Positions 43,478-54,480 of a stretch of DNA of 64,000 bases are shown here, one piece after another. The DNA comes from JBCCGG01 sp039029395 (GTDB lineage: Bacteria > Pseudomonadota > Alphaproteobacteria > Kiloniellales > JAKSDN01). Numbering within the stretch: position 1 is the stretch's first letter; every line of letters starts with the position of its first letter. The stretch lies in NCBI GenBank assembly GCA_039029395.1, contig JBCCGG010000005.1:1-64000 (forward strand). Reading direction: 5' to 3'. The position numbers and the translations under genes were made by a program. The notes beneath the pieces are model-generated. The model saw nothing but the letters and a program-made list of their open reading frames with translations. It ran no database searches and was not told the origin of the DNA.

Positions 43478-44320
43478 ATGGGCGCCTACGAGATCACTCT
43501 ACTGACCAGCGTCGGAATCGCGGTGACGGCGGCGCTCGGGCTCAATCTGATCACCGGATTCTGCGGCCAGATCAGCCTGGGCCACGCCGCCTTTTACGGC
43601 ATCGGCGCCTATTGCGCGGCGATGCTGACCAAGGCTGGCGTCAGCTTTGCCCCGGCGCTGATGGCCGGCGGACTGCTTGCCGCGGCAGTCGGCGTGGCGG
43701 TCGGCTTCGCTTCCCTGCGGGTGCGCCACGACTTTCTGGCGATCACCACCATGGGAGTCGGCTTTCTATTTCTCGGCGTCGTGCGCCAGCAGGACGTTCT
43801 GGGCGGCGAGCTGGGCCTTTCGAGCATACCGGACCCAGGCTTGGGCAAGACCGGCTTCATGGCGCTTTGCCTCGCCAGTGCGGGGCTCGCCGCGCTCTTC
43901 ACCACCTTGATCAAGCGCTCCTGGATGGGCTTCGCCTTCGATTCGATCGCCGACGACGAGGACACCGCCCGGCTGCTCGGCATCAACGTACCGGTGTACA
44001 AGCTGATCGCCTTCGGCATAGGAACGGCGCTGGCCGGCTGGGCTGGCGGGCTCTATGCCCATCAGGTGCGCTTCATCTTCCCCGACAGCTTCGGCTTCGT
44101 GGAATCGATCGCCATGCTGACCATGGTGGTGGTCGGCGGTGTCGGCTCGGTGCTCGGCGTCGCCATCGCGGCCGCGTTGCTGACCCTGGCGCCCCAGTGG
44201 TTCCAGGTGATCGCCGATTACAAGCTGCTGGTTTACGGCGCACTGCTGTTGCTCGCCATGCGCTTCTTGCCTCAAGGGCTGGCCGGCCTGGCCCGGCGTC
44301 TGCGCGGAGCTGCGCCATGA
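43478..44320 (+). CDS. livM: ABC permease LivM
   Basis: A 280-residue permease. LNLITGFCGQISLGHAAFYG is the LivM signature and VVVGGVGSVLGVAIAAALL the cytoplasmic loop for the ATPase. At 280 residues it is shorter than the E. coli LivM because it lacks the N-terminal extension, as is common in alphaproteobacteria. It starts five bases after livH and overlaps livG by four. Confidence 0.92.
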   Translation: MGAYEITLLTSVGIAVTAALGLNLITGFCGQISLGHAAFYGIGAYCAAMLTKAGVSFAPALMAGGLLAAAVGVAVGFASLRVRHDFLAITTMGVGFLFLGVVRQQDVLGGELGLSSIPDPGLGKTGFMALCLASAGLAALFTTLIKRSWMGFAFDSIADDEDTARLLGINVPVYKLIAFGIGTALAGWAGGLYAHQVRFIFPDSFGFVESIAMLTMVVVGGVGSVLGVAIAAALLTLAPQWFQVIADYKLLVYGALLLLAMRFLPQGLAGLARRLRGAAP

Positions 44321-45084
44321 GCGGCCCCTTGCTGCACGTCGAGACGGTCAGCCTGCGCTTTGGCGGGGTGCAGGCGCTCGAAGCGGTCTCCTTCCGACTA
44401 GGGAAAGGCGAGTTGTTGGGACTGATCGGGCCGAATGGCGCCGGCAAGACGACCCTCCTGCGGGTAATCACCGGCCTGCTGCGGCCCAGTGCCGGCAGCG
44501 TTAGCCTTGCCGGCCTGGAGATCACGGCGCTGGCGAGCCACCAGCGCACCCACCTGGGCCTCGCCCTCTCCCAACAGCTGGTGCGTCCCTTCAGGGCTAT
44601 GAGCGCGCTCGACAACGTGGCGCTTGCCGCCGGCCACCGGCGCACCCGCCGGCCGATCATGGCCATGCTGAACCGGGATCGCACGGCGGAACGGGACGAG
44701 GCGCGCCGCCTGCTCGCGCTGCTTGGCATTGAGGATGCGGCGGATGCCCGGCCCGACACCTTGCCCCTGGGCGTACTCAAGCGAGTCGAGATGGCGCGCG
44801 CGCTCGCGCTCGAACCCGCCGTGCTGCTGCTCGACGAGCCGCTTGCCGGGCTCAATCACCTGGAGGCCGGCCGCCTGGCGGACACCATCAAGGACCTCAA
44901 CGGCCAGGGCCTCTCGATCGTCCTGATTGAGCACAATTTGGGCGAGGTTCTGCGCATTTGCGATCGCCTGGTGGTGCTCGACAATGGCCGCAAGATTGCC
45001 GACGCCGCGCCCCGGGCAGTGATCGCCGATCCGGCGGTGCGCGCCGCCTACCTGGGCGCGGAGGACGACGATGCTGCGGCTTGA
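44317..45084 (+). CDS. livG: ABC ATPase LivG
   Basis: A 255-residue ATPase. Walker A is GPNGAGKTT, Walker B is AVLLLDEPLAGL, followed by a switch His (IEHNLGEVL). The signature motif reads LPLGVLKRVEMARAL, with L-P-L-G-V in place of the usual LSGGQ-like LSYG, a variant for this family worth noting. ATG overlaps the livM stop (ATGA); 3' end overlaps livF by 14 bases. Confidence 0.92.
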   Translation: MSGPLLHVETVSLRFGGVQALEAVSFRLGKGELLGLIGPNGAGKTTLLRVITGLLRPSAGSVSLAGLEITALASHQRTHLGLALSQQLVRPFRAMSALDNVALAAGHRRTRRPIMAMLNRDRTAERDEARRLLALLGIEDAADARPDTLPLGVLKRVEMARALALEPAVLLLDEPLAGLNHLEAGRLADTIKDLNGQGLSIVLIEHNLGEVLRICDRLVVLDNGRKIADAAPRAVIADPAVRAAYLGAEDDDAAA

Positions 45085-45784
45085 AGGCCTGGTCTGCGCC
45101 CACGGCGCCTTTCAGGCGGTCCATGGGCTCGATCTCGCCGTTGCGGCCGGCAGCGTGACCGCGCTGCTCGGCGCCAACGGGGCCGGCAAGAGCTCGACCA
45201 TCATGGCGGTCGCCGGACACGTCGCGGTGCCGGCGGGCCGGATCCTGCTGGAAGGTGACGAAATTACGGGCTTGCCGGCCTACGCGCGGGTGCGCCGGGG
45301 CATCGCATTGGCGCCGGAAGGCCGGCAGCTCTTTCCCGATCTGACGGTGGCGGAGAATCTGGCGGTCGGCGGCTACAGTCGGTCCAAAGGAAGCGCTGCG
45401 GCCAACCTGACCAGGGTGTACGACCTCTTCCCACGCTTGGCCGAGCGGGCCAAGCAATCGGCCGGGTCTCTGTCGGGCGGCGAGCAGCAGATGCTGGCAA
45501 TTGGCCGCGCCCTGATGGCCGAGCCCCGGCTCTTGATGATCGACGAGGTTTCGCTCGGTCTGATGCCCAAGATGGTCGCGCTCTGCTACCAGGCGATCGC
45601 GCGCCTTAAGGCGGACGGCATGACCATCCTGCTGGTGGAGCAGAACACCCGGCGGGCGCTCGGCGTCGCCGATTGGGTCTGCGTGCTAGAATCGGGACGC
45701 GCCGTTTGGCAAGGCGATGCCCAGGCAGCCCGGCACGATCCCGATTTGATCGAAGCCTATTTGGGAAGTAAGGCGCCGCACTAA
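45071..45784 (+). CDS. livF: ABC ATPase LivF
   Basis: A 237-residue ATPase, second of the pair. Walker A is GANGAGKSS, signature GSLSGGEQQMLAIGRALM, Walker B LLMIDEVSLGL and switch His region VEQNTRRAL. It is slightly longer-looped than LivG and carries the intact LSGGE motif. It ends the operon; dnaB follows 74 bases on. Confidence 0.92.
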   Translation: MLRLEGLVCAHGAFQAVHGLDLAVAAGSVTALLGANGAGKSSTIMAVAGHVAVPAGRILLEGDEITGLPAYARVRRGIALAPEGRQLFPDLTVAENLAVGGYSRSKGSAAANLTRVYDLFPRLAERAKQSAGSLSGGEQQMLAIGRALMAEPRLLMIDEVSLGLMPKMVALCYQAIARLKADGMTILLVEQNTRRALGVADWVCVLESGRAVWQGDAQAARHDPDLIEAYLGSKAPH

Positions 45785-45858
45785 GGCAGCGCACTTTATC
45801 CCCGGTATCCTTGCTATAAATTTTGTTTCTGCCGTTTCACCGAATCGGTTGTTGGCCT

Positions 45859-47403
45859 ATGGTGGCGCCCATGGATTCAAGCGCACTCGACAGCCTGGCC
45901 CACCTACCTGGTGGTCCGGAGCAAGATGGTTCTTTCCGTGAACCCCCGGTCAACTATGAAGCCGAGCAGGCCTTGCTCGGGGCCATTTTGGCGAACAACG
46001 CGGCCTATGAGAAGGTTGCCGAGTTCCTGGTCGCGGAGCACTTCGCCGAGCCCCTGCACGGCCGCATTTTCGAGGCCTGCGGCCGGCTGATCGAGCAGGG
46101 CCGGATCGCCAATTCGGTGACCCTCAAGAACGCCTTCGAAAACGAGGAGGAGCTGGCCGAGGTCGGCGGCGCGGCCTATCTGAGCGAACTCCAGGCCAAC
46201 ACCGTTTCGATCATCAACGCGCGCGACTACGGCCAGACGGTCCACGACCTGCATCTCAGGCGCAAACTGATCGAGATCGGCGAGGACACGGTCAACGACG
46301 CCTTTGACCACGATGTCGAGAGCTCGGCCAAGGACCAGATCGAGGTCGCCGAGCAAAAGCTCTATACCCTGGCCGAGACCGGCCAGACCGAAGGCGGCTT
46401 CATGTCCTTCAAACAGGCCGCGATTGAGTCGATCAACATGACCGAGGCGGCGCTCAAGCGCGACAGTCACGTCGCCGGCGTCACCACTGGTCTGACCGAT
46501 TTGGACAAGCTTTTGGGCGGCTTACACAAGTCGGACTTGATCATCCTGGCCGCGCGGCCGTCCATGGGTAAGACCTCCCTGGCCACCAACATTGCTTACA
46601 ACGCCTGCACCTCGAAGCGAAGCGAGCGGGATGCCGAGGGCAACCTGGTTGAGCTGCCCCAGGTGGTCGGCTTCTTCTCCCTTGAGATGTCGACCGAGCA
46701 GCTGGCAACCCGGATCCTTTCGGAGCAGGCCCATGTGCGCTCCGACTCCATGCGCCGGGGTGAGATCCGCCAGGAGGAGTTCGACCGTCTGTTCGAGGTC
46801 AGCCGGGCGCTGCACGATCTGAAGCTCTTCATCGATGATACCCCGGCGCTCACGGTGGCCGCCCTGCGCATGCGCGCGCGGCGGCTCAAGCGCCAGCACG
46901 GCCTGGGGCTTCTGGTGGTCGATTACCTGCAGCTCATGCAGGGCGCGCCCGGCCAGCGGTCCGACAACCGGGTGCAGGAAGTCTCGGAGATCACCCGCGG
47001 CCTCAAGGCGATCGCCAAGGAGCTCGACGTACCGGTCATCGCGCTCTCCCAGCTGTCTCGTCAAACCGAGCAGCGCGACGACAAGCGCCCTCAACTCTCC
47101 GATCTGCGGGAATCGGGCTCGATTGAGCAGGATGCCGACGTAGTGCTTTTTATCTTCCGCGAGGAATACTACCTGGCGCGCGAGCGGCCGAGCCAGAAAG
47201 CCAACGAGACCGACGACTCGTTCGCCAAGCGTCAGCTCAAGCACGACGCCCGGATCGATGAGCAGCGCGGCCGGGCGGAGGTCATTGTCGCGAAGCAACG
47301 CCACGGACCGATCGGCACGGCCGAGCTGCACTTCAATGGCGAGTACACCCAATTCAGCGATCTGGCCAAGCCCGATCACCTGCCGGATGAGACCGGTTTC
47401 TGA
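45859..47403 (+). CDS. dnaB: Replicative DNA helicase DnaB
   Basis: Hexameric helicase that opens the replication fork. The N-terminal domain (about 20-125) begins EAEQALLGAILANNAAYEKV; the RecA-like domain has Walker A RPSMGKTSLATN and Walker B LLVVDYLQLM, with IALSQLSRQTEQR and the arginine finger region after it. No intein. I start at ATG 45859 (514 residues); ATG 45871 is equally possible, and a TTG at 45823 is less likely. Convergent overlap is absent; alr begins within its last codons. Confidence 0.95.
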   Translation: MVAPMDSSALDSLAHLPGGPEQDGSFREPPVNYEAEQALLGAILANNAAYEKVAEFLVAEHFAEPLHGRIFEACGRLIEQGRIANSVTLKNAFENEEELAEVGGAAYLSELQANTVSIINARDYGQTVHDLHLRRKLIEIGEDTVNDAFDHDVESSAKDQIEVAEQKLYTLAETGQTEGGFMSFKQAAIESINMTEAALKRDSHVAGVTTGLTDLDKLLGGLHKSDLIILAARPSMGKTSLATNIAYNACTSKRSERDAEGNLVELPQVVGFFSLEMSTEQLATRILSEQAHVRSDSMRRGEIRQEEFDRLFEVSRALHDLKLFIDDTPALTVAALRMRARRLKRQHGLGLLVVDYLQLMQGAPGQRSDNRVQEVSEITRGLKAIAKELDVPVIALSQLSRQTEQRDDKRPQLSDLRESGSIEQDADVVLFIFREEYYLARERPSQKANETDDSFAKRQLKHDARIDEQRGRAEVIVAKQRHGPIGTAELHFNGEYTQFSDLAKPDHLPDETGF

Positions 47404-48532
47404 TCCCCCGGCACAGGGCGATCCGGCACTGGCGCGGGTCGGCGCTTACCTGACCGTCGACCTCGACGCGATCCAGGCCAACCACCGGCGCCTGACCCAA
47501 GAGCTCGACGGCATCGAATGCGCCGCCGTGCTCAAGGCCAACGCCTACGGATTGGGCCTCAAGCGGGTCGCCCCGGCGCTCTTCAAGGCCGGCGTCCGCA
47601 AGTTCTTTCTGGCCCAATTGGAAGAAGCGGTGCGCCTGCGCCATGCCCTGGGCATCGGCCTGCGCGATGCCCGGATCTTCGACTTTAACGGCCCCCTGCC
47701 CGGCTCGGAATCGGCCTATCTTGCATTCGGCGTAACCCCGGTGCTCAACAGCCTGGGCGACATCGAGCGGTGGCGCGCTCAGGCCCGGCGCGAGGGCCGG
47801 CCTTTGGACGCGGCGATCCACGTGGATACCGGCATGGCCCGGCTCGGCCTGCCGCAGGCCGAGCTGGACGCCCTGGCCGAGCACCCCGAGTGGCTGGAGG
47901 GCATCACGCCGCGCTACGTCATGAGCCACCTGGCCAGCGCCGAACAACCGGACGATCCGCTCAACGCCCTGCAGCTAGCGCGCTTTCAGGAGGCGCTCGG
48001 GCGACTGCCGCCGGCGCCGGCCTGTTTCGCCAACTCCTCAGGCATCTTTCTGGGCACGGACTACCACTTCGACCTGGGCCGCCCGGGGGTCGCGCTCTAC
48101 GGCGTGAATCCGACCCCGGGACGGCCAAACCCCATGACCCCGGTGGTGCGTTTAGACGGCAAAATTGTGCAAATTCGTGAGATTGACGCTCCAATGACCG
48201 TTGGCTATGGTGCCGCCTTTCGCGCGACCCAGCCGACCCGTGTGGCCACGGTGGCACTAGGTTATGGTGATGGATATCTCAGGTCACTCTCGCACCGCGG
48301 CGCCGGCTACATCGGCAGTCACCGGGTTCCGGTCATAGGGCGCGTCTCCATGGATTTGATCACTCTCGACGTCTCCGCGGTCCCGAGCGGGCTGGTGCAT
48401 CCGGGCGCTTTGGTCCAGTTCCTCGGCCCTGAGCAAGACCTGGACGCCGTGGCCGAACAAGCCAGCACGATCGGCTACGAGATCCTCACCGCGCTCGGCT
48501 CCAGGTACCACCGCCACTATCTGGGCGGCTGA
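47387..48532 (+). CDS. alr: Alanine racemase
   Basis: Makes D-alanine for peptidoglycan. AAVLKANAYGLGL has the PLP lysine and MTVGYGAAFRAT the catalytic Tyr; LYGVNPTPG and VSMDLITLDVSAV are the C-terminal barrel motifs. The only standard in-frame start is ATG 47387, which overlaps dnaB by 17 bases and gives 381 residues. The dnaB-alr order is common in alphaproteobacteria. Confidence 0.92.
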   Translation: MRPVSDPPAQGDPALARVGAYLTVDLDAIQANHRRLTQELDGIECAAVLKANAYGLGLKRVAPALFKAGVRKFFLAQLEEAVRLRHALGIGLRDARIFDFNGPLPGSESAYLAFGVTPVLNSLGDIERWRAQARREGRPLDAAIHVDTGMARLGLPQAELDALAEHPEWLEGITPRYVMSHLASAEQPDDPLNALQLARFQEALGRLPPAPACFANSSGIFLGTDYHFDLGRPGVALYGVNPTPGRPNPMTPVVRLDGKIVQIREIDAPMTVGYGAAFRATQPTRVATVALGYGDGYLRSLSHRGAGYIGSHRVPVIGRVSMDLITLDVSAVPSGLVHPGALVQFLGPEQDLDAVAEQASTIGYEILTALGSRYHRHYLGG

Positions 48533-48535
48533 GCC

Positions 48536-49309
48536 GTGGTGGTTCTGCAGCCCATCGGCAGGGCCTTCCTAGGGTTCCTGGAGGCCACCGGACGGCTTTG
48601 CATATTCGCCGGAACCGGGCTCTCCCACTGCCTGCGGCCGCCCTACTATCCCCGCCTGATCGCCCGCCAGATGATCGAGGTCGGCTACTACTCCCTGCCG
48701 GTAGTTGGCCTCACCGCGATCTTCACCGGCATGGTGCTGGCCCTGCAAAGCTATACCGGCTTCGCGCGCTTTTCCGCCGAGAGCGCGATCCCCAATGTGG
48801 TCGTGGTCTCGATCACTCGGGAGCTCGGGCCGGTGCTGGCCGGGCTCATGGTGGCCGGACGGGTCGGCGCCGCCATGGCCGCAGAGATCGGCACCATGCG
48901 CGTCACCGAACAGATCGACGCGCTCGATACGCTTGCGACCAACCCCTTCAAGTACCTGGTGGCGCCGCGCCTGATCGCCGGCATTACCATGCTGCCGCTG
49001 CTGGTCCTGGTGGCCGACGCGATCGGCGTCTTTGGCGGCTACCTGGTCTCGATCTTCAAGCTCGGCTTCAACCCGGGCATTTACCTCAAGAACACGCTCG
49101 ACTTCGTCGAACCGATCGACGTGATATCGGGCTTGGTCAAGGCCGCCGTGTTCGGTTTCTTGATCACCCTGATGGGTTGCTATCACGGCTACCACTCCAA
49201 GGGCGGTGCACAGGGCGTCGGCGCGGCGACCACCAACGCGGTGGTCTCGGCCTCGATCCTGATCCTCTGCTTCAACTATTTCCTGACTGAGATGTTCTTC
49301 GCACGATGA
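48536..49309 (+). CDS. mlaE: Phospholipid ABC permease MlaE
   Basis: A 257-residue MlaE/YrbE permease of the system that moves phospholipids between the outer and inner membranes. ITRELGPVLAGLMVAGRVGA and TLATNPFKYLVAPRLIAG are family motifs, with five to six helices. Starts at GTG three bases after the alr stop and overlaps mlaF by ATGA. MlaD is not found nearby. Confidence 0.9.
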   Translation: MVVLQPIGRAFLGFLEATGRLCIFAGTGLSHCLRPPYYPRLIARQMIEVGYYSLPVVGLTAIFTGMVLALQSYTGFARFSAESAIPNVVVVSITRELGPVLAGLMVAGRVGAAMAAEIGTMRVTEQIDALDTLATNPFKYLVAPRLIAGITMLPLLVLVADAIGVFGGYLVSIFKLGFNPGIYLKNTLDFVEPIDVISGLVKAAVFGFLITLMGCYHGYHSKGGAQGVGAATTNAVVSASILILCFNYFLTEMFFAR

Positions 49310-50097
49310 ATGACTCCAAGACCGATCAGGTGCCGAAGATCCGCATCCGCGGGCTGCACAAGGCCTTCGGCGATAACGTCGTGCTGGCCGGACTCGACCT
49401 GGATATCATGCCGGGCGAGTCGGTCGTCGTGATCGGCGGCTCGGGCACGGGCAAGTCGGTTCTGCTCAAGTGTGTCCTGGGTCTACTGACGCCGGACAGC
49501 GGCAGCATCCAGGTCGACGGCGAGGAGGTGGTCGGCCTCAACGGCAGCGACCAAGAGCGGGTACGGCGCAAATTCGGCATGTTGTTCCAAAATGCCGCCC
49601 TGTTCGATTCCATGACGGTGTGGGAGAACGTCGCCTTCGGCCTGATCCAAGGTCTCGGCCAGCCGCGTGCCGAGGCCCGGCAGATCGCGCTGCGCAAGTT
49701 GGCCGATGTGGGTCTGGGGCCCGAGGTCGGCGAGCTGTGGCCGGCCGAGCTGTCGGGCGGCATGCGCAAGCGGGTCGGTCTCGCCCGGGCGATCGCGACC
49801 GAGCCGGAGATCATTTTCTTCGACGAGCCGACCACCGGGCTTGACCCGATCATGAGCGACGTGATCAACGACTTGATCCTCAAATGCGTCAGCGAACTCG
49901 GCGCCACGGCGCTCTCGATCACCCACGATATGGCGAGCGCCCGAAAGATCTCGCACCGCATCGCCATGCTGTTCGGCGGCAAGATCATCTGGTTCGGCGA
50001 GACCGCCCAAATCGACGAATCGGGCAACCCCTACGTGGAGCAGTTCATCCACGGTCACGCCGAGGGACCGATCGAGATGCAGGTCCACGCCCCTTGA
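49306..50097 (+). CDS. mlaF: Phospholipid ABC ATPase MlaF
   Basis: A 263-residue ATPase partner of MlaE. Walker A is GGSGTGKSV, the signature is ELSGGMRKRVGLARAIA and Walker B is IIFFDEPTTGLDP; the GMRKR form of the signature is typical of MlaF. The C-terminal tail (IEMQVHAP) is short. It ends 28 bases before radA rather than before an mlaD gene. Confidence 0.92.
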   Translation: MNDSKTDQVPKIRIRGLHKAFGDNVVLAGLDLDIMPGESVVVIGGSGTGKSVLLKCVLGLLTPDSGSIQVDGEEVVGLNGSDQERVRRKFGMLFQNAALFDSMTVWENVAFGLIQGLGQPRAEARQIALRKLADVGLGPEVGELWPAELSGGMRKRVGLARAIATEPEIIFFDEPTTGLDPIMSDVINDLILKCVSELGATALSITHDMASARKISHRIAMLFGGKIIWFGETAQIDESGNPYVEQFIHGHAEGPIEMQVHAP

Positions 50098-50125
50098 TCG
50101 TCCCGGCCGCCCACTAGAGGTCGCC

Positions 50126-51525
<1,400 letters not shown>

Positions 51526-51529
<4 letters not shown>

Positions 51530-51561
51530 TATGGTGGAACAGAAATAGATGGCATATAGGA
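51526..51561 (+). repeat. Left 36-bp terminal inverted repeat of the MITE
   Basis: CTAG followed by TATGGTGGAACAGAAATAGA and 12 further bases; identical over 36 bases to the reverse complement of 51759-51794. The first four bases hold the radA stop codon (TAG, 51527-51529). Confidence 0.85.
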
Positions 51562-51758
51562 TCGCCTGTCCCAGGGCCTGGGTAGGAAGCGGCGCGCCGG
51601 CGGTGCCGGCCCACCGGCAAGCGTCGCTGACGCCCTCCAGACCCTGGGAGAGGCGACCGAAGGCGGGCTTTGCGCCCTCTCGGACGTCGTCGCGCGGCGC
51701 CTGTGGTGGGGTGGCACCACGGCGCACCGCGCTCCTAGCCGAGGGGGCGCAAAGCCCG

Positions 51759-51794
51759 TCCTATATGCCATCTATTTCTGTTCCACCATACTAG
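51759..51794 (-). repeat. Right 36-bp terminal inverted repeat of the MITE
   Basis: Perfect inverted copy of 51526-51561, ending in CTAG 15 bases before the cvpA ATG. The cvpA ribosome site (TTTCCTGGAGC) lies just outside it, so the element is upstream of, not inside, the translation signal. Confidence 0.85.
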
Positions 51795-51809
51795 TTTCCT
51801 GGAGCCCCG

Positions 51810-52463
51810 ATGGAACAGCTGCCATTCAATCCCACAGACGGCGCGGTCGTCCTGATCCTGGTGATTTCCGGGCTGATCGCCCTGGTACGCGGCTTCGTGC
51901 ACGAGGTGCTCGGCCTCTTTGCTTGGATCGGCGCGGGGGTCGCCACCTACTACGGTATCGATTATGTCATTCCGATTGCCCGAGACATGGTGGAGAACCA
52001 GGCCTTGGCCGATATCGGCGCCGGGGTCGTGTTGTTTCTCATCGTACTGGTGTTCCTATCGCTCGCCACCAAGATCATCGCCGACAAAATTCGCGACTCT
52101 TCCCTGGGGACGCTCGACCGCTCGGTCGGCCTGCTGTTCGGACTGGTGCGTGGCATCGTGGTGATTTGCGCCGCCTGGATCGTGATCGTCATGGTAGTTC
52201 CGAAAAAGGAGATGCCACCCTGGCTGACTGAGGCCCGCACCCTGCCCCTCATCGAAACCGGCGCCGCGCGACTCCGAGCGCTCATTCCCGAGCACCTTTT
52301 GCCCGAAAAGGCGCCCGAGCTGGATCAAACCCTCGACCTGGGAACCCAGGGAATCAGCCGGATTTTGGTCCCACCCGCGAAAGAGCCTGTACAGGAGGAC
52401 GCAACGGGGTATAACGACGCCGAGCGAACGGGAATGGACAGACTTCACGAGTCAGTTGAGTGA
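51810..52463 (+). CDS. CvpA family membrane protein
   Basis: A 217-residue inner-membrane protein with four helices in the N-terminal 130 residues. DGAVVLILVISGLIALVRGF and RSVGLLFGLVRGIVVICAAW are CvpA family features; the C-terminal tail is cytoplasmic or periplasmic and variable. cvpA precedes purF in many proteobacteria, as here. Its exact role is unknown (colicin V production in E. coli, envelope stress tolerance). Confidence 0.88.
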   Translation: MEQLPFNPTDGAVVLILVISGLIALVRGFVHEVLGLFAWIGAGVATYYGIDYVIPIARDMVENQALADIGAGVVLFLIVLVFLSLATKIIADKIRDSSLGTLDRSVGLLFGLVRGIVVICAAWIVIVMVVPKKEMPPWLTEARTLPLIETGAARLRALIPEHLLPEKAPELDQTLDLGTQGISRILVPPAKEPVQEDATGYNDAERTGMDRLHESVE

Positions 52464-52502
52464 CAGCGCGTTGATCGACCGAACAGAGCCGGAGCGCGAA
52501 TC

Positions 52503-53957
52503 ATGATCGGCACCAATCCCTTCGACGACGACAAGCTGCGCGAGGAGTGCGGCGTCTTCGGCATGTACGGCGACTTTCAGGCCGCGCCCCACGCGGCGCT
52601 CGGCTTGCACGCCCTGCAGCACCGCGGCCAGGAGGCCGCCGGCCTGGTCTCTTGCGACGGCGAGCAGTTCCACGCCCACCGGGACCTTGGCCAGGTCGGC
52701 GACATCTTCTCCAATCCACAGGTCATCGAGCGCCTTGCCGGCAATTCGGCGATCGGCCATGTGCGCTACTCGACGACCGGCGACACGGTGCTGCGCAACG
52801 TGCAGCCTTTGTTCGCCGACCTCAACTTCGGCGGCTTCGCGCTGGCCCACAACGGCAACCTGACCAATGCAAGGCAGCTGCGCCAGCGCCTGGTCGAGAC
52901 CGGCTCCCTGTTCCAGTCGACCACCGACACAGAGGTTCTGGTCCACCTGGTTGCGACCTCGCGGGCCGGCAGCGTGATCGACCGGGTGATCGCGGCCTTG
53001 CGCCAGATCGAAGGCGCCTACTCAATCGTTGGCCTGACCCAGTCTTGCGTGATCGGCGTGCGCGACCCCTTGGGCGTGCGCCCCATGGTGCTCGGTCGGC
53101 TCGACAACAGCCACATCGTGACCTCGGAGACTTGCGCGCTGGACATCATCGGCGCCCAGTACGTGCGCGACGTGGAGCCTGGCGAGATGGTCGTGCTGGA
53201 TGACAGCGGCGTGCATTCCCTGCGCCCCTTCCCGCCCAGCAAGAGCCGCTTTTGCATCTTCGAGCACATCTACTTTGCGCGGCCGGACTCGGTCATGGAA
53301 GGCACCAGCGTCTACGACTCTCGCAAGGCGATCGGCGCCGAGCTGGCGTGCGAGAGCCACGTGCCGGCCGACGTGGTGATCCCAGTGCCCGATTCCGGCG
53401 TTCCTGCGGCGATCGGCTATGCCCAGGCCGCCGAGATCCCGTTCGAGCTGGGCATCATCCGCAACCACTATGTGGGGCGCACCTTCATCGAGCCGGCCCA
53501 GCATATCCGCCACCTAGGGGTCAAGCTGAAGCACAACGCCAACAGCGCGATCCTGTCTGGGCGACGGGTGGTTCTGGTTGACGATTCGATCGTGCGCGGC
53601 ACAACCTCGATCAAGATCGTCGAGATGGTGCGCGCGGCCGGCGCGACCGAAGTTCATATGCGCATCGCATCGCCGCCGACCACCCACTCCTGCTTCTACG
53701 GCATCGACACGCCCAAGCGTAAAGAGCTTCTGGCCGCCAACATGTCGGTCGAGGAGATGGCCGGGCACATCGGCGTCGACAGCCTGGCCTACATCTCGCT
53801 CGACGGGCTCTACCGGGCGATGGGTGAGCAGGGGCGCGACACCAAGTCGCCGCAATACTGCGACGCCTGCTTTACCGGCGACTATCCGACCCGCCTGGCC
53901 GACCGCGAGGACCGCCAGGAGGACGCGCAGCTGACCCTACTGGCCGAGCTGGCCTGA
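52503..53957 (+). CDS. purF: Amidophosphoribosyltransferase
   Basis: First committed step of purine synthesis: PRPP plus glutamine to phosphoribosylamine. The Ntn nucleophile is C16 (REECGVFGMYG), exposed by removal of a 15-residue propeptide. The PRPP loop is VVLVDDSIVRGTTS, and Cys in THSCFYGIDTP and SPQYCDACFTGDYP suggest the [4Fe-4S] cluster of the Bacillus-type enzyme. 39 bases after cvpA. Confidence 0.95.
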   Translation: MIGTNPFDDDKLREECGVFGMYGDFQAAPHAALGLHALQHRGQEAAGLVSCDGEQFHAHRDLGQVGDIFSNPQVIERLAGNSAIGHVRYSTTGDTVLRNVQPLFADLNFGGFALAHNGNLTNARQLRQRLVETGSLFQSTTDTEVLVHLVATSRAGSVIDRVIAALRQIEGAYSIVGLTQSCVIGVRDPLGVRPMVLGRLDNSHIVTSETCALDIIGAQYVRDVEPGEMVVLDDSGVHSLRPFPPSKSRFCIFEHIYFARPDSVMEGTSVYDSRKAIGAELACESHVPADVVIPVPDSGVPAAIGYAQAAEIPFELGIIRNHYVGRTFIEPAQHIRHLGVKLKHNANSAILSGRRVVLVDDSIVRGTTSIKIVEMVRAAGATEVHMRIASPPTTHSCFYGIDTPKRKELLAANMSVEEMAGHIGVDSLAYISLDGLYRAMGEQGRDTKSPQYCDACFTGDYPTRLADREDRQEDAQLTLLAELA

Positions 53958-53970
53958 TCGTTCCACCCCA

Positions 53971-54480
53971 ATGATCATCCGTTTCGTCCATGGCTTTGTG
54001 GCGGTCGTCGGCGCGCTTGGCGCGGGCCAGTTCCCGGCCTTCTACCAGCAATATCTGCAGCGCCTAGGCGGCCGTCTGGATCAGGCCGAGAGCGACGTCG
54101 GGCGCCTTATCGAGGATGCCCAGCGCCTGGGCCGCACCCTGGATGCCTACATCAGCGAGCTGATGGAATCTGGCAGCGAGGCGGCCCGTCAGGCTGCAAT
54201 CCGCGAGCTCGAGCGGGTCGACAATGCCGGCGCCCTGGCAAACGCCTACGAGCGCCTCAGCAGCGCGCAACCCTGGGAGCGGCCGGTGGTCTTTGCCGAC
54301 ACCTTCGACCCCGCGGTCGCCAAGGACACCATGGCGGCCTTCCAGCCTGCCTTTCAGCTGACCACTGAGTCCCTGGCCCATGGCGCGGTCGGCATGCTAG
54401 TTGCACTCGGCCTCTACACACTTGCGGAAGTCGGCGCACGGCGCCTCTCCCAAAGGATAAGGAAGCAGGAAGCGACATGA
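53971..54480 (+). CDS. DUF2937 family protein
   Basis: A 169-residue protein with a hydrophobic N-terminal segment (about 3-20), a long coiled helical middle and a second membrane helix near 138-158, matching DUF2937. FPAFYQQYLQRLGGRLDQAE is characteristic. Function unknown. It lies 13 bases after purF and overlaps the SDR gene by four bases. Confidence 0.75.
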   Translation: MIIRFVHGFVAVVGALGAGQFPAFYQQYLQRLGGRLDQAESDVGRLIEDAQRLGRTLDAYISELMESGSEAARQAAIRELERVDNAGALANAYERLSSAQPWERPVVFADTFDPAVAKDTMAAFQPAFQLTTESLAHGAVGMLVALGLYTLAEVGARRLSQRIRKQEAT

